Part shown: piece after piece, positions 1 through 9,612 of the stretch | Layout: every line of letters starts with the position of its first letter | Position numbering within the stretch: the first letter of the stretch is position 1 | Assembly: GCA_902612005.1 (NCBI GenBank) | Contig: CACMCA010000005.1 | Coordinates: forward strand, 1 to 64,000 | Length of the DNA stretch: 64,000 nt | Direction of reading: 5' to 3' | Origin: an uncultured Prochlorococcus sp. | GTDB lineage: Bacteria > Cyanobacteriota > Cyanobacteriia > PCC-6307 > Cyanobiaceae | The notes under the pieces: model-generated | What the model was told of the DNA's origin: nothing | The model's input: only the letters and a program-made list of their open reading frames with translations | The model's database searches: none | Program-made: the position numbers and the translations under genes

Positions 1-1547
1 GTAGCCTCATCTAATATTAATATTGGAGCATCCTTTAAGACAGCTCTAGCCAATGCGATTCTTTGGCGTTGACCTCCTGAGAGCCTTTGCCCTCTTTCTC
101 CTACTATAGTTTTATAACCTTCTGGCAATTGTTCAATAAATTTATGAGCTTCCGCGATCTTTGAAGCTTTAATGATATCTTTAACATTTGGTTTGATTGA
201 GCCATAAGCAATATTTTCTTGTACACTACCATGAAATAAATAAGTCTCTTGACTCACTAAAGAAATACACTTTCTTAAATCCCTCAAATTTATTTCTTTA
301 ATAGAAATGCCATTCAAGGTTATTGACCCATTATTACTATCGTAAATCCTAAGTAGAAGTTTTATTATTGTACTTTTTCCAGAACCTGTTAAACCAACAA
401 TTCCTAATGTTGAGTTATTTTCAATTTTGAAATTTATGTTTTTTAAAGTTAAATCTCGTCCAGGATAATTAAAATTTACATTATTAAAAATAATTTCTCC
501 TTTGATATCTTTAGGTTCAATTTTTACTTTTCCATCTTTTATTTTTATAGGCGTATCTATGAGATCAATTACCCTATCTATTGAAGCCATAGATCTCTGA
601 AAATCATCTAAAACATGCCCTAAAGTAGTTAAAGGCCATAATAGTCTTTGTGTAATAAAAACCAAAAAACTATAGGTTCCCACATCAAGTGTCTTATTCC
701 AAGTTTGGAAACCTCCAATTAATAGAATCGCTATAAAAGCAAATAAGATTGCAAATCTTATAAGCGGGATAAAAGCAGAAGATAATTTTATGGCAGCCTT
801 ATTACTTCTTTGATATTCGAGACTTTCTTTATTTAATCTATTTAGTTCCCATTTTTCTTTAGTGAAACTTTTTATGGTTAGAATTCCACTTAAATTATTA
901 TTAAGTCTTGATGCCAACAATCCAGCTTTATTTCTAACATCTCTATATTTTGGAGCAAGCTTCCTTTGAAATTTAATTGATCCAAAAAATATGATTGGTA
1001 TAGGAAAGAATGCAAATAAAGCGATTTTTGGGGCGACAAAAATCATAGTGCCCCCAATTATTAATACAGTTATAAATAACTGAATAATCTGATTAGCCCC
1101 TTGGTCTAGAAATCTCTCGAGTTGATTTATATCATCATTCAAAATAGATAATAGTCTTCCAGTATTATCATTTTCAAAAAAATCCATATCTAATTCTTGG
1201 ATATGCTCATAAGCTTTAATTCTTAATTTATGCTGCGATACCTGAGCCAAATTTCTCCACAAAATCGAATATAAATATTCAAAGGAGGATTCACCAGACC
1301 AAACTACTCCTGAAGCAAATGCAAGAAAAATCAATTGTGCTGGAACTTCTTTTATCCCAAAACCAGCAATCCATGAATTCTGTTCCTTTACAACGATATC
1401 AACTGCAAGACCAATTATTACAGGGGGAGCTAAATCTAATATTTTATTAATTATGGAACTAAGAAAAGCAAAAAATAGTAACCTTCTTTCTTCAATGAGA
1501 TTTAAATAAAGTCTAATTATTGGATTTTGATTGTTTTTAGACCTCAT
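1..1547 (-). CDS. ABC exporter, fused membrane and ATPase domains (C-terminus cut by window edge)
   Basis: A half-transporter of the ABCB/MsbA exporter type, probably moving a lipid, peptide or drug across the inner membrane as a dimer; the substrate cannot be told. Reading the minus strand from ATG at 1547, an N-terminal membrane domain (hydrophobic stretches in the first ~300 residues) is followed by an ATPase domain with Walker A (GLTGSGKST, bases ~370-400), a Q-loop (SLVSQETYLF), the signature LSGGQRQR (~bases 70-95) and Walker B LILDEAT right at the window edge. The last ~70 residues are outside the window. The 97-residue secreted protein lies just upstream on the same strand. Confidence 0.93.
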   Translation of the reverse strand, partial: MRSKNNQNPIIRLYLNLIEERRLLFFAFLSSIINKILDLAPPVIIGLAVDIVVKEQNSWIAGFGIKEVPAQLIFLAFASGVVWSGESSFEYLYSILWRNLAQVSQHKLRIKAYEHIQELDMDFFENDNTGRLLSILNDDINQLERFLDQGANQIIQLFITVLIIGGTMIFVAPKIALFAFFPIPIIFFGSIKFQRKLAPKYRDVRNKAGLLASRLNNNLSGILTIKSFTKEKWELNRLNKESLEYQRSNKAAIKLSSAFIPLIRFAILFAFIAILLIGGFQTWNKTLDVGTYSFLVFITQRLLWPLTTLGHVLDDFQRSMASIDRVIDLIDTPIKIKDGKVKIEPKDIKGEIIFNNVNFNYPGRDLTLKNINFKIENNSTLGIVGLTGSGKSTIIKLLLRIYDSNNGSITLNGISIKEINLRDLRKCISLVSQETYLFHGSVQENIAYGSIKPNVKDIIKASKIAEAHKFIEQLPEGYKTIVGERGQRLSGGQRQRIALARAVLKDAPILILDEA

Positions 1548-1557
1548 AAAATAATAA

Positions 1558-1851
1558 TTAAATTTTTCTATTATGATTTAAATTTTCTTTAGTTTCTAAT
1601 TTACATTTTGTTTTTGCATCTTGATGACTTGAAGTTTGTGTAAATTCTGAGTAGTAACAATCACAAGTTTCATTAGCAATTTCTTCACTATATACCATAT
1701 CTGCTTTCAACATCTCCTCTTTGACACTCTCAAGACAAAATAATTTTATGATTGAATTGTGTTTCGTTTGAGCTAGATAATAACTATTAAAAGAGTTGAA
1801 TAGGATTATCAGATTCACAAAAATAAAGAATTTACATTTGCTAACTTTCAT
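1558..1851 (-). CDS. Hypothetical secreted or membrane-anchored protein, 97 aa
   Basis: Not recognised. A Lys-rich start followed by a hydrophobic stretch (about residues 8-27) looks like a signal peptide or anchor. The remainder is polar with four cysteines (residues ~39, 63, 65, 83), consistent with disulfides outside the cytoplasm. It starts 9 bases after the deaD stop and ends 10 bases before the exporter start on the same strand, so read-through from deaD is possible. Ordinary base composition for this region. Confidence 0.6.
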   Translation of the reverse strand: MKVSKCKFFIFVNLIILFNSFNSYYLAQTKHNSIIKLFCLESVKEEMLKADMVYSEEIANETCDCYYSEFTQTSSHQDAKTKCKLETKENLNHNRKI

Positions 1852-1860
1852 TCACTATAC

Positions 1861-3642
1861 CTAGTTTCTGAATTTAATTTTTTTTAATTTATTTTTTGTT
1901 TCTCTATGCAGATCTCTGGGTAAATCTACTAAGCAGTAATCATTAAAAATCTGTATTTTGCCTATGGATCTACCATTTATATTAGTTGAATTACAGATTG
2001 AGGATATAATATTTGCAACTCTAACCCCATCAAATTTACCAAAGTTAAATTTGTAGGTTTCAAAAGAATCATTTTGATAATTATTTCTTCTATTTGAATT
2101 TCTCATACGAGTATTACTATTTCTATTTGATCTATTTCGATCAGTATTATTTTGTTTATGAATCCAAGAATCATCTTCATTAACAAAAAATGATTTATTA
2201 CCTATTACTAAATTAATCGCCGCCATTGCAATATTTGAATCGTCCATAGAGTATTTTTCTTTTAAATTATCTAGTACATCAATAATCAAAGCTTTATTTT
2301 CTTCATTTTCATCTTTAGCTAAAGAACTAACATTAACATTCTCTATAAGTTTCTCCATCCTTTTTTCATTTATTATTTTATTACTTGGTATATTAATTTC
2401 TTCAATCTTGGTTCTTATTGAGTTCTCTAAGTTTCTTAGAAAATGTTTTTCTCTTTGATTAACAAATAAAATTGCTTCTCCTGATCTACCTGCCCTTCCA
2501 GTTCTTCCAATTCTATGAGTATATGTTTCCTTATCAAAAGGAAAATCGTAGTTAACAACAAGTTTTATCCTCTCAACATCTAATCCTCTAGCTGCGACAT
2601 CAGTCGCAACAAGGATATTAATAAATCCTTTTTTTAATCTATCTACAGTATTTTCTCTTTGATTTTGAGGTATATCTCCATTAAGTACTGCCACAGTATG
2701 ACCTGAATTCTCTAAAGCTTCAGCTATTGAAGTAGTAAGTAGTTTTGTCCTCACAAAAATTATTACTCCCTCGTTATTAAGTTCTAATATTCTTTTTAAT
2801 GCATCTAACTTATGATGCCTTTGTACATATAGAAATTTTTGCGAAATTAATTGAGTTTCTTTTTTGACACTTTTAATTAATATTTCGGCGGGATCATTTA
2901 GATATTTTTTTGCTATATTCCTTATCTCACTAGGCATTGTTGCTGAAAACAATACCATCTGCTTATTATCTGGGAGTTGATCTATTATCCATTCAATATC
3001 TTCAAGAAAACCCATATTTAACATTTCATCTGCCTCATCTAAAACAAGACAATTTATATCTTTGATTTTAAAAGTTCCCTGCCTGATATGATCCATTATT
3101 CGGCCAGGGGTCCCAACTACTACGTCAACTTTTCTTTTCAATACAGATATTTGATTTCGATAATCGGTACCGCCATATATTGCAACCGTCTTAAAATTAC
3201 TAGATTCAGAACTATAACTTTTAAAAGATTCTGCCACTTGAGTTGCTAATTCTCTTGTAGGAGTCATAACTAAAACTTTGGCATTTAATTCTTTATTATC
3301 AGCAAGTTTTTCTATTAATGGTAGTGCGAAAGCTGCAGTCTTTCCCGTTCCTGTTTGTGCTTGGCCTAGTAAATCTCTGCCTAACATTAGTTCCGGAATT
3401 GCAGCTTTTTGGATGGGAGTTGGGTTTATATATCCTTTATTTCTTAACGAATTTAATATCGATTGATTAAACCCAAAATCGCGAAATCCATTCTCATAAT
3501 AATTTCTTTTCGATACTTCCAATGATTGAGATTCAATGTCTTTTTTGTTCTCTAACTTCTTTAACTCCTGGAGGGAAGTATCTTCATTCTGAGTTTTTTC
3601 CTGCTCACTATCAAGGGAGTTAATATCTTTTTTTAAAGCCAT
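1861..3642 (-). CDS. deaD: DEAD-box ATP-dependent RNA helicase (DeaD/CsdA type)
   Basis: Unwinds structured RNA, usually in ribosome assembly and cold-stressed mRNA. All helicase motifs are visible: Q motif around 53-78 (PTPIQ), Walker A AQTGTGKT at 95-102, PTRELATQ, TPGR, DEAD box in LVLDEADEML (~200), SATMP, VATDVAARGLDV and HRIGRTGRAGR. An Asn/Arg-rich linker (~490-525) leads to a C-terminal domain (~528-593) of the DbpA RNA-binding type, which together give the 593-residue length normal for CsdA. The first ~45 residues are charged and poorly conserved in style. A 9-bp hairpin sits immediately upstream of the start. Confidence 0.95.
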   Translation of the reverse strand: MALKKDINSLDSEQEKTQNEDTSLQELKKLENKKDIESQSLEVSKRNYYENGFRDFGFNQSILNSLRNKGYINPTPIQKAAIPELMLGRDLLGQAQTGTGKTAAFALPLIEKLADNKELNAKVLVMTPTRELATQVAESFKSYSSESSNFKTVAIYGGTDYRNQISVLKRKVDVVVGTPGRIMDHIRQGTFKIKDINCLVLDEADEMLNMGFLEDIEWIIDQLPDNKQMVLFSATMPSEIRNIAKKYLNDPAEILIKSVKKETQLISQKFLYVQRHHKLDALKRILELNNEGVIIFVRTKLLTTSIAEALENSGHTVAVLNGDIPQNQRENTVDRLKKGFINILVATDVAARGLDVERIKLVVNYDFPFDKETYTHRIGRTGRAGRSGEAILFVNQREKHFLRNLENSIRTKIEEINIPSNKIINEKRMEKLIENVNVSSLAKDENEENKALIIDVLDNLKEKYSMDDSNIAMAAINLVIGNKSFFVNEDDSWIHKQNNTDRNRSNRNSNTRMRNSNRRNNYQNDSFETYKFNFGKFDGVRVANIISSICNSTNINGRSIGKIQIFNDYCLVDLPRDLHRETKNKLKKIKFRN

Positions 3643-3647
3643 TTAAA

Positions 3648-3674
3648 ATGCCTAATAATCTTCTGATTAGGCAT
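3648..3674 (-). promoter_or_regulatory. Hairpin directly upstream of the deaD start
   Basis: The arms ATGCCTAAT and ATTAGGCAT (3648-3656 and 3666-3674) form a perfect 9-bp stem with a 9-base loop, followed on the minus strand by TTTT and then the deaD ATG within 6 bases. It lies where a ribosome binding site should be. It could be a terminator for recD (weak T-run) or a structure controlling deaD translation, as cold-shock helicase leaders often do. Function is inference. Confidence 0.45.
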
Positions 3675-3780
3675 TCAACAAATATCTAAATTGACTTGAA
3701 TTGTTGACTAGCCTTACAGAGCCGAATTATTAATCTAACATCTTGGGGTTAAGATCTTACTAATTTCTCAAAAATAAGAT

Positions 3781-5484
3781 TTAATTTAAATAATATATAT
3801 CTAGAAATTTTTTCGCCCTTGTAACAGCAGTATAAAATAACCTTCTTTCAAAATTATCTCTGCAAAAGATATTTTCACTTTCTTTTTTTTCTTTTAGAGC
3901 ATATTGATTTCTTCTATATTTTTGTGACCACAAAATGCTTACTTTCTCAGATTCACTTCCTTGAGATTTATGAATAGTAATGGCTATTGCTGGGACAACA
4001 TTTTCTAAATTAGATGGATCAATTAATGAGATAATTTCTTCGTTATTATCATTAAATTTTCTAAAAAGATATTTTCTTTTATTTTTTAAACCTATAGTTA
4101 CTCCAATATCCCCATTTGACAATCCAATTTCATTATTATTTTTAGTACACATTATGGGAACACCCTCGTTTAGATTTTTAAGGTCATATGGTTTCTTTTG
4201 ACCAAAAATAATTTCATTCAAATATTCAACACTCCATATTCCAGAATTTTTTTCACATAAAATCAAGTGGCTTTGTAAATCCAGGAATATCTTGTCTACT
4301 AAATCTTTTTCATTAAGCAATAAATTATCAATACCCTCATCAAATATATATTTTTTTTTACTTAAATTTGAAGTTGAAAGATTTAACTTATTTAGATGAC
4401 TTGTAATCGAAACAAATAGCTCTTTTGGAATATCTTTTTCTCTACTTTTTGAAATAGTAACTTCTTTTGAATTGTTATTTTTTTCTAATTCTTTTATCTT
4501 TTGATTTAGTAAAGAATAATCTTTATTAAATATTAAACTACTAATTAATGCTATATCTCCAAAATTTCTATAAGTTTTTTCTAAATTTACTACAGAAGGT
4601 TTAATTGAACTATTTTCACCATATTCAAACAAATAATTCCAGATAGAACAGTTATTAACTGGAGACAATTGGTTTTTATCTCCAACTAAAATAATTTTAC
4701 AGTCCTTTGCTAATAAACTTAAAACTGATTCAATCAAATCGATATTAACCATTGACATTTCATCAATTATGAAAATATCAAGTTCTTTTAGTTTAAATTT
4801 CAAATTAAGAGATTTATTTTGATAATTTAAAATCCATCTATGTAAGGTTTGAAATTCTATTTGGTCTAGAAATTTGCTAAATGAAATATTTTTTTTATCA
4901 TTAAGAGCTTCTTTTAGACGAGCTGTAGCTTTACCAGTTGGAGCAGAGAAACCAATATTTAAAAAGTTATCAATTCGAAGGAGTTCTAGTATTAAATTTA
5001 TTATTAAAGTGGTTTTCCCAGTACCAGGTCCTCCTTGGATGAAAACTAAGTTTGAATATTTAAATATATTTTTAATTTGATCAATTTTATTATGATCTTC
5101 ATAAATTATCGAGTTCATTAAATTATCGTTATCTATTTTTTTTAAAAATAAATTCATAACTCTTTCTATCTTTTCTGACCATTTTAATAGGGATAATTTT
5201 CTATTTATTAATACGAATGGAGAATTAAGGGAACCTATCAAGCCTATATTTTTTAGAACATCTATATGTTTATTAGGCCAGCCATCTTCTAATAATTCAA
5301 AGATTATTAAACTATTATCTACATCAATAATTGTTTCACCATTTTTTTCAAACTCTAATAAGATTCTTATTGCATCTTTTACGAAATTTCCATATTTTTT
5401 TTCATTGAATTTGAAAATACCTAAGATTAAATTAAATATATGATCATATTGGAACTTTTCAATATCCGTATTAGTTTTAGGCAT
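3781..5484 (-). CDS. recD: Exodeoxyribonuclease V alpha chain RecD
   Basis: The fast 5'-3' helicase of RecBCD, which processes double-strand DNA ends. Superfamily 1B motifs are clear: Walker A GGPGTGKTT at 151-159, IIDEMSMVN (Walker B, ~245), VGDKNQLSPV (motif III), and a C-terminal IAITIHKSQGSE with FYTAVTRAKK (motifs V/VI). Length 567 against ~608 in E. coli. Its ATG lies 2 bases from the recB stop, so recB and recD are translated from one message. Nothing essential appears missing. Confidence 0.93.
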   Translation of the reverse strand: MPKTNTDIEKFQYDHIFNLILGIFKFNEKKYGNFVKDAIRILLEFEKNGETIIDVDNSLIIFELLEDGWPNKHIDVLKNIGLIGSLNSPFVLINRKLSLLKWSEKIERVMNLFLKKIDNDNLMNSIIYEDHNKIDQIKNIFKYSNLVFIQGGPGTGKTTLIINLILELLRIDNFLNIGFSAPTGKATARLKEALNDKKNISFSKFLDQIEFQTLHRWILNYQNKSLNLKFKLKELDIFIIDEMSMVNIDLIESVLSLLAKDCKIILVGDKNQLSPVNNCSIWNYLFEYGENSSIKPSVVNLEKTYRNFGDIALISSLIFNKDYSLLNQKIKELEKNNNSKEVTISKSREKDIPKELFVSITSHLNKLNLSTSNLSKKKYIFDEGIDNLLLNEKDLVDKIFLDLQSHLILCEKNSGIWSVEYLNEIIFGQKKPYDLKNLNEGVPIMCTKNNNEIGLSNGDIGVTIGLKNKRKYLFRKFNDNNEEIISLIDPSNLENVVPAIAITIHKSQGSESEKVSILWSQKYRRNQYALKEKKESENIFCRDNFERRLFYTAVTRAKKFLDIYYLN

Positions 5485-5485
5485 T

Positions 5486-8400
5486 CTAAAAAAGGTTATC
5501 TAAATAATTAATTCTCTTTAAAGGTGCTTTTCCAATAAAAATACCTGGAGATATATCTTTCAACTTAGATTTTTCAAATAATTCAAAATCTGGCAATCCC
5601 TTTAGAAACAAATAAATATATCCTCCCAGATGTTTATGTGGTTGATAATTTTTAAGTCGCCAATTTAATAATCTATGCAATGCTAATAGATAAAGATGAG
5701 ATTGCAATGGATAATGATGTTTAATCATTTCATTTCTCATATTTTCATAGTTATAGTTTCTTGGTAAACAATCACTATTATCACTTCCAGAAATCAAATT
5801 ACTTTTCCAATCAATTACCCACCATTTACTATCTTCTAATTTATTACCTACAGGGAAAATACAATCAATACATCCTGAATGAAACCCTTTATTCATAATA
5901 GGAAGATCACTTATTTTTTTTGCATAGTCTCCACCAAATTCATATTCCTCATCCAATAGAAAGCATTTTGATATATCATTAGAATTAATATTTCTACCTT
6001 CATAAGATAGAGTTAAATCATATTTAAGCTCCTTAATTAAGTATTGATTTGGAATATCAACTAGTTTCTTGTTTTGTAATTCACTTCCTAAAGATAAATT
6101 TATAATTCTCAAAATCGCATCTTTTACTTTAAAAGTAAAAGAAGTATCGATTTGATGAAAGTTTAACTCCTCAATAATTAAATCAATTAATTCTTGATTA
6201 TTATCGTTTCTGAATTCAAATCTTTCTATTATTTTGTGTAGGCAAGTCCCAGCGATAGTTCCTTTTGGAAATTCACTTAAGGGATTTGGATAAGAAAAAT
6301 AATTAGGATAATTTTTTGCTTTCCTAAGATTAGAATCTTTGATAATTGATATATTATCTTCATAATCCTTATATTGATTAATAACTGTATCTATATTTTT
6401 ATCCTTACGTATCCAAGAAGAATAACTTGAATAAGAAATAAATTGATTAGAATTGAACTCCTTAGATATTTTTTTATTAAAGTTATAGATTTTCCAAAGA
6501 TTATTATTTAATATATTGGTTTGGGACTTAGAAATAATTTCTTTTATTTTCTCTTTTTCTATCCTGTCTTCAAAAGTAGTCTTATGAATATTAATATTTT
6601 CCAAATTATTAAGTAAATCATTATTTAAAATATTATTTGTATCTTCTAAATCATTAAAAACTATAAGTTTATATTTGCTTCTTGTAAGTGCTACATAAAT
6701 TAACCTCTCACTCTCTTTAAATAAATCTTCTTCTTCTATTAATTTTAATTTTTCGACCTTCGCGTAATTATTAGAAATATTAATGTATATGTTTCTATCA
6801 ATATTTGATTTCCAAATAGGTCCTTTTATTTTATTTGACTTATTTGAAATAATTGAGAGATATGGACATAGGACCATTTCAAATTCTAGACCCTTACTGC
6901 TATGAATAGTAGAGAGATTTAATCCATTTTGAAGATTATAATCTTTCGTTAAAAAATCTTCTCCGGTACAAATTCTTAAAATATGATCTAACTGATTTTT
7001 ATACCAGTTGAAAACTTTATTGAGATTAAAATCATTATTCATTAACTCTATTTCAACAATTTCTGAAAGTTGAAATAAATTTGAATTTAAATCTAAATCT
7101 TGAATAATCGATGATGACTTGTAATTTATAAGGAGTTCATTAACAATATTTAAAAAACCTTTTTCTCTAAGTTCCTTGGACCAAGTAACGCATTTATTAA
7201 TTAAAATTTGTAAATTATTACTAATTCCCTCATTAATTCCATCATCAAGTAATTCTTCTAATTCTATCTCTATAAACTTTGAAGCAGCAAGCAAATTTAT
7301 ATTTTTTAAAAACCTAGGATTTAATAAACATTTAATGAATAAAAATAGTAAAGAACTTGCTTCTGTATCAAAAATATTTTGTTTATTTTGAATTTTGCAT
7401 GGGAGGTTAAACTGATTTAATTTTTTTTTAAGATTTAAGCATTGCGAATTATTTAATGTAAGAATCGCAATTTTATTAATATCAATTTCTTTATTATTTA
7501 GAATAAAATTAACTATGTAATGAGTTACAAGATCGTCTATATCAGTTTCTTTTTTTGAAAATTCTACAATTTCAAATACATCCTTATATTTTAATTGAGA
7601 GTTAATATTTTCATTAATTCTGGATGTTAATTTACGATAGTTAAGTTTTGATTTTTTAAGTCCATTCTTATAAAGTTTATTAAGAACATCGATTAAATTT
7701 TTTGAGGATCTATAGTTATCTGTAAGACTTAAAACTTCAATAGCATTAGATTTAGCATCTAAGTAAGTTTCAATATCTCCACCTCTAAATTTATAAATCG
7801 CTTGTTTTGGATCACCTACACAAAGTAAAAAATGATTTTTATTATTAAAGAACTTTTTTATTAAATTCCACTGACTATTATCTGTATCTTGAAACTCATC
7901 TACTAAGACACATTTAAATCTTTTTTGAATTTTAGATAGAGTAATACTATTAGTAATATCTGAATCAAGAAATGTATTTTCTATTGTCTTTATAAGATCA
8001 TTGAAGTTGAAAATAGAAAAACTTTTCTTTAATTCAATTAATTTTATATAAGCTAATTGGGTAAATATTCTTACAAATTCCGTATAGAAACCTTCTTTTA
8101 TTTTATAAATTTTATCTTGTAATAAATTAAATTTGGTAAAATCTAGTTTTATATTATGTTTATTAATTTCTTTAGAAATATTTTCATTGTAAAAATATTT
8201 AGATAAAAGGTCATCTTTAGAAATATGATAGATAAAATCAATCACATTATTCGGATTAAGCCTTTTGTTAATTTCTTCAATCCAACAAGTTATTTGATTA
8301 AACTTATCATTTCTTGGTTTTGCAGCATATATTTGACTTTTACCACCACTCTCCTTAATTAATTTTCCCAACTCAATGAGTTGCAAATATAACTCCTTAC

Positions 8401-9124
8401 CTTTCTTATTCCATTCAATACAAAACTCGTTCCAATTTAAATAAAAAAATTCATTAAAATAATCACTTAAATCAATAATCTTATATTTATTATTGATTCG
8501 AAATTTATAGATATTTTCTTGATCTATATTTTTTAAAATTTCTACAAAAAATGACTTATTGATCCTACTTCCAAATCTAGAACTTATTTTTTTTTTGTTG
8601 ACTGCTGAAATAATCTCATGATTAAGATTCAGAAAATCATCAATCCACAAATTATCTATTACGTCTTTATATAAATTATCTATATTATTCTCAATGTATG
8701 GATCTTGAGTTACACCTATTTCAATACTATATTCTTCAATAATATTATTGCAAAAAGAATGGAATGTAGTTACTTGTAAATTATAAATTTCATTAACAAA
8801 ATTATCAATTTCAGATATAATTTTTTTCTTAGATTTTTCCTTCTCCTTAAATTTTAGATACCAATCCTTAAGGGTATTATCTATGTTACTTTCATTATGA
8901 TTTAGCAAATATAGTTTTAAATCCTTAAATCTCAAAAGTATTTTATCTCGTAATTCAGAACACGTATTTTTTGTAAAACTTAATAAGAGTATCTCACTTG
9001 GTTTGATTTTTTTCTCCAAAACATTTCTTAAAACCAGGTGAGCCAAAGTGAAACTTTTTCCAGTTCCTGCACTTGCTTCTACTAATCTAAATTTGTTGTC
9101 TAAATTAATTTGATTAATATCCAT
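5486..9124 (-). CDS. recB: Exodeoxyribonuclease V beta chain RecB (helicase-nuclease)
   Basis: A 3'-5' helicase with a C-terminal nuclease; the engine of double-strand break resection in RecBCD. Walker A VEASAGTGKS (15-24), LLSFTKNTCSELRDK, VDEFQDTD (motif II), VGDPKQAIYKFRGGD (motif III), STIHSSKGLEFEMV (motif V) and YVALTRSKYKL (motif VI) are present. The nuclease shows GTCLHKIIERF, GCIDCIF and VIDWKSN (the paired Asp and Asp-x-Lys metal and catalytic residues), then the QxxxY-type QSHLYLLALHR. At 1212 residues it is near E. coli size. A small methyltransferase-like gene separates it from recC. Confidence 0.95.
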   Translation of the reverse strand: MDINQINLDNKFRLVEASAGTGKSFTLAHLVLRNVLEKKIKPSEILLLSFTKNTCSELRDKILLRFKDLKLYLLNHNESNIDNTLKDWYLKFKEKEKSKKKIISEIDNFVNEIYNLQVTTFHSFCNNIIEEYSIEIGVTQDPYIENNIDNLYKDVIDNLWIDDFLNLNHEIISAVNKKKISSRFGSRINKSFFVEILKNIDQENIYKFRINNKYKIIDLSDYFNEFFYLNWNEFCIEWNKKGKELYLQLIELGKLIKESGGKSQIYAAKPRNDKFNQITCWIEEINKRLNPNNVIDFIYHISKDDLLSKYFYNENISKEINKHNIKLDFTKFNLLQDKIYKIKEGFYTEFVRIFTQLAYIKLIELKKSFSIFNFNDLIKTIENTFLDSDITNSITLSKIQKRFKCVLVDEFQDTDNSQWNLIKKFFNNKNHFLLCVGDPKQAIYKFRGGDIETYLDAKSNAIEVLSLTDNYRSSKNLIDVLNKLYKNGLKKSKLNYRKLTSRINENINSQLKYKDVFEIVEFSKKETDIDDLVTHYIVNFILNNKEIDINKIAILTLNNSQCLNLKKKLNQFNLPCKIQNKQNIFDTEASSLLFLFIKCLLNPRFLKNINLLAASKFIEIELEELLDDGINEGISNNLQILINKCVTWSKELREKGFLNIVNELLINYKSSSIIQDLDLNSNLFQLSEIVEIELMNNDFNLNKVFNWYKNQLDHILRICTGEDFLTKDYNLQNGLNLSTIHSSKGLEFEMVLCPYLSIISNKSNKIKGPIWKSNIDRNIYINISNNYAKVEKLKLIEEEDLFKESERLIYVALTRSKYKLIVFNDLEDTNNILNNDLLNNLENINIHKTTFEDRIEKEKIKEIISKSQTNILNNNLWKIYNFNKKISKEFNSNQFISYSSYSSWIRKDKNIDTVINQYKDYEDNISIIKDSNLRKAKNYPNYFSYPNPLSEFPKGTIAGTCLHKIIERFEFRNDNNQELIDLIIEELNFHQIDTSFTFKVKDAILRIINLSLGSELQNKKLVDIPNQYLIKELKYDLTLSYEGRNINSNDISKCFLLDEEYEFGGDYAKKISDLPIMNKGFHSGCIDCIFPVGNKLEDSKWWVIDWKSNLISGSDNSDCLPRNYNYENMRNEMIKHHYPLQSHLYLLALHRLLNWRLKNYQPHKHLGGYIYLFLKGLPDFELFEKSKLKDISPGIFIGKAPLKRINYLDNLF

Positions 9125-9135
9125 ATCTTTATTGA

Positions 9136-9609
9136 TTAATATTTGACCTCATTTTTATAAAGTAAGTAATTCTTAAATATATTGTTTAAATAATGCTCTT
9201 CTAAAGCAATCTTAAATTTAATTATTAAACCCAGACTTATCAATAAAAATAAATAATAAATAGATAGCTTTGTTACAAAAACTCCAAACGAAATAAATAT
9301 TAAAGAATAGTACATAGGATGACGCATAAATCTATAAATACCTGTAGTTACAAGATTGCTATTTTTTATAGGTCTTGGGAAAGGGGATAAATTTCTACCT
9401 AAGTCTTTAATTGCAACTAACAATATTATTAAAGCGATTATGATAATTAAAAACCCAACTAAATAAGATAAAGTACTAACTTGAATTATTTGTTTTTTTG
9501 GAATAAATTCCCATTGAAAAAAATGGAGACTAATAATAAAGAACTGTAAAAAGACAAGGATTATTTCATAAGCAGCTTTTAAAAATATTTTTAACTGAAA
9601 TTTAGTCAT
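9136..9609 (-). CDS. Integral membrane protein, isoprenylcysteine-methyltransferase/PEMT-like
   Basis: 157 residues with about four membrane segments. The end carries the family signature GIYRFMRHPMYYS (~90-103) and an ELEEHYL-like motif (ALEEHYLNNIF), typical of the ICMT/phospholipid methyltransferase fold, which binds S-adenosylmethionine within the membrane. The true substrate is unknown; bacterial members are rarely characterised. It lies between recC (4 bases upstream) and recB (12 bases downstream) and so is part of the recCBD operon by position, though no functional link to recombination is known. Confidence 0.75.
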   Translation of the reverse strand: MTKFQLKIFLKAAYEIILVFLQFFIISLHFFQWEFIPKKQIIQVSTLSYLVGFLIIIIALIILLVAIKDLGRNLSPFPRPIKNSNLVTTGIYRFMRHPMYYSLIFISFGVFVTKLSIYYLFLLISLGLIIKFKIALEEHYLNNIFKNYLLYKNEVKY

Positions 9610-9612
9610 TAT

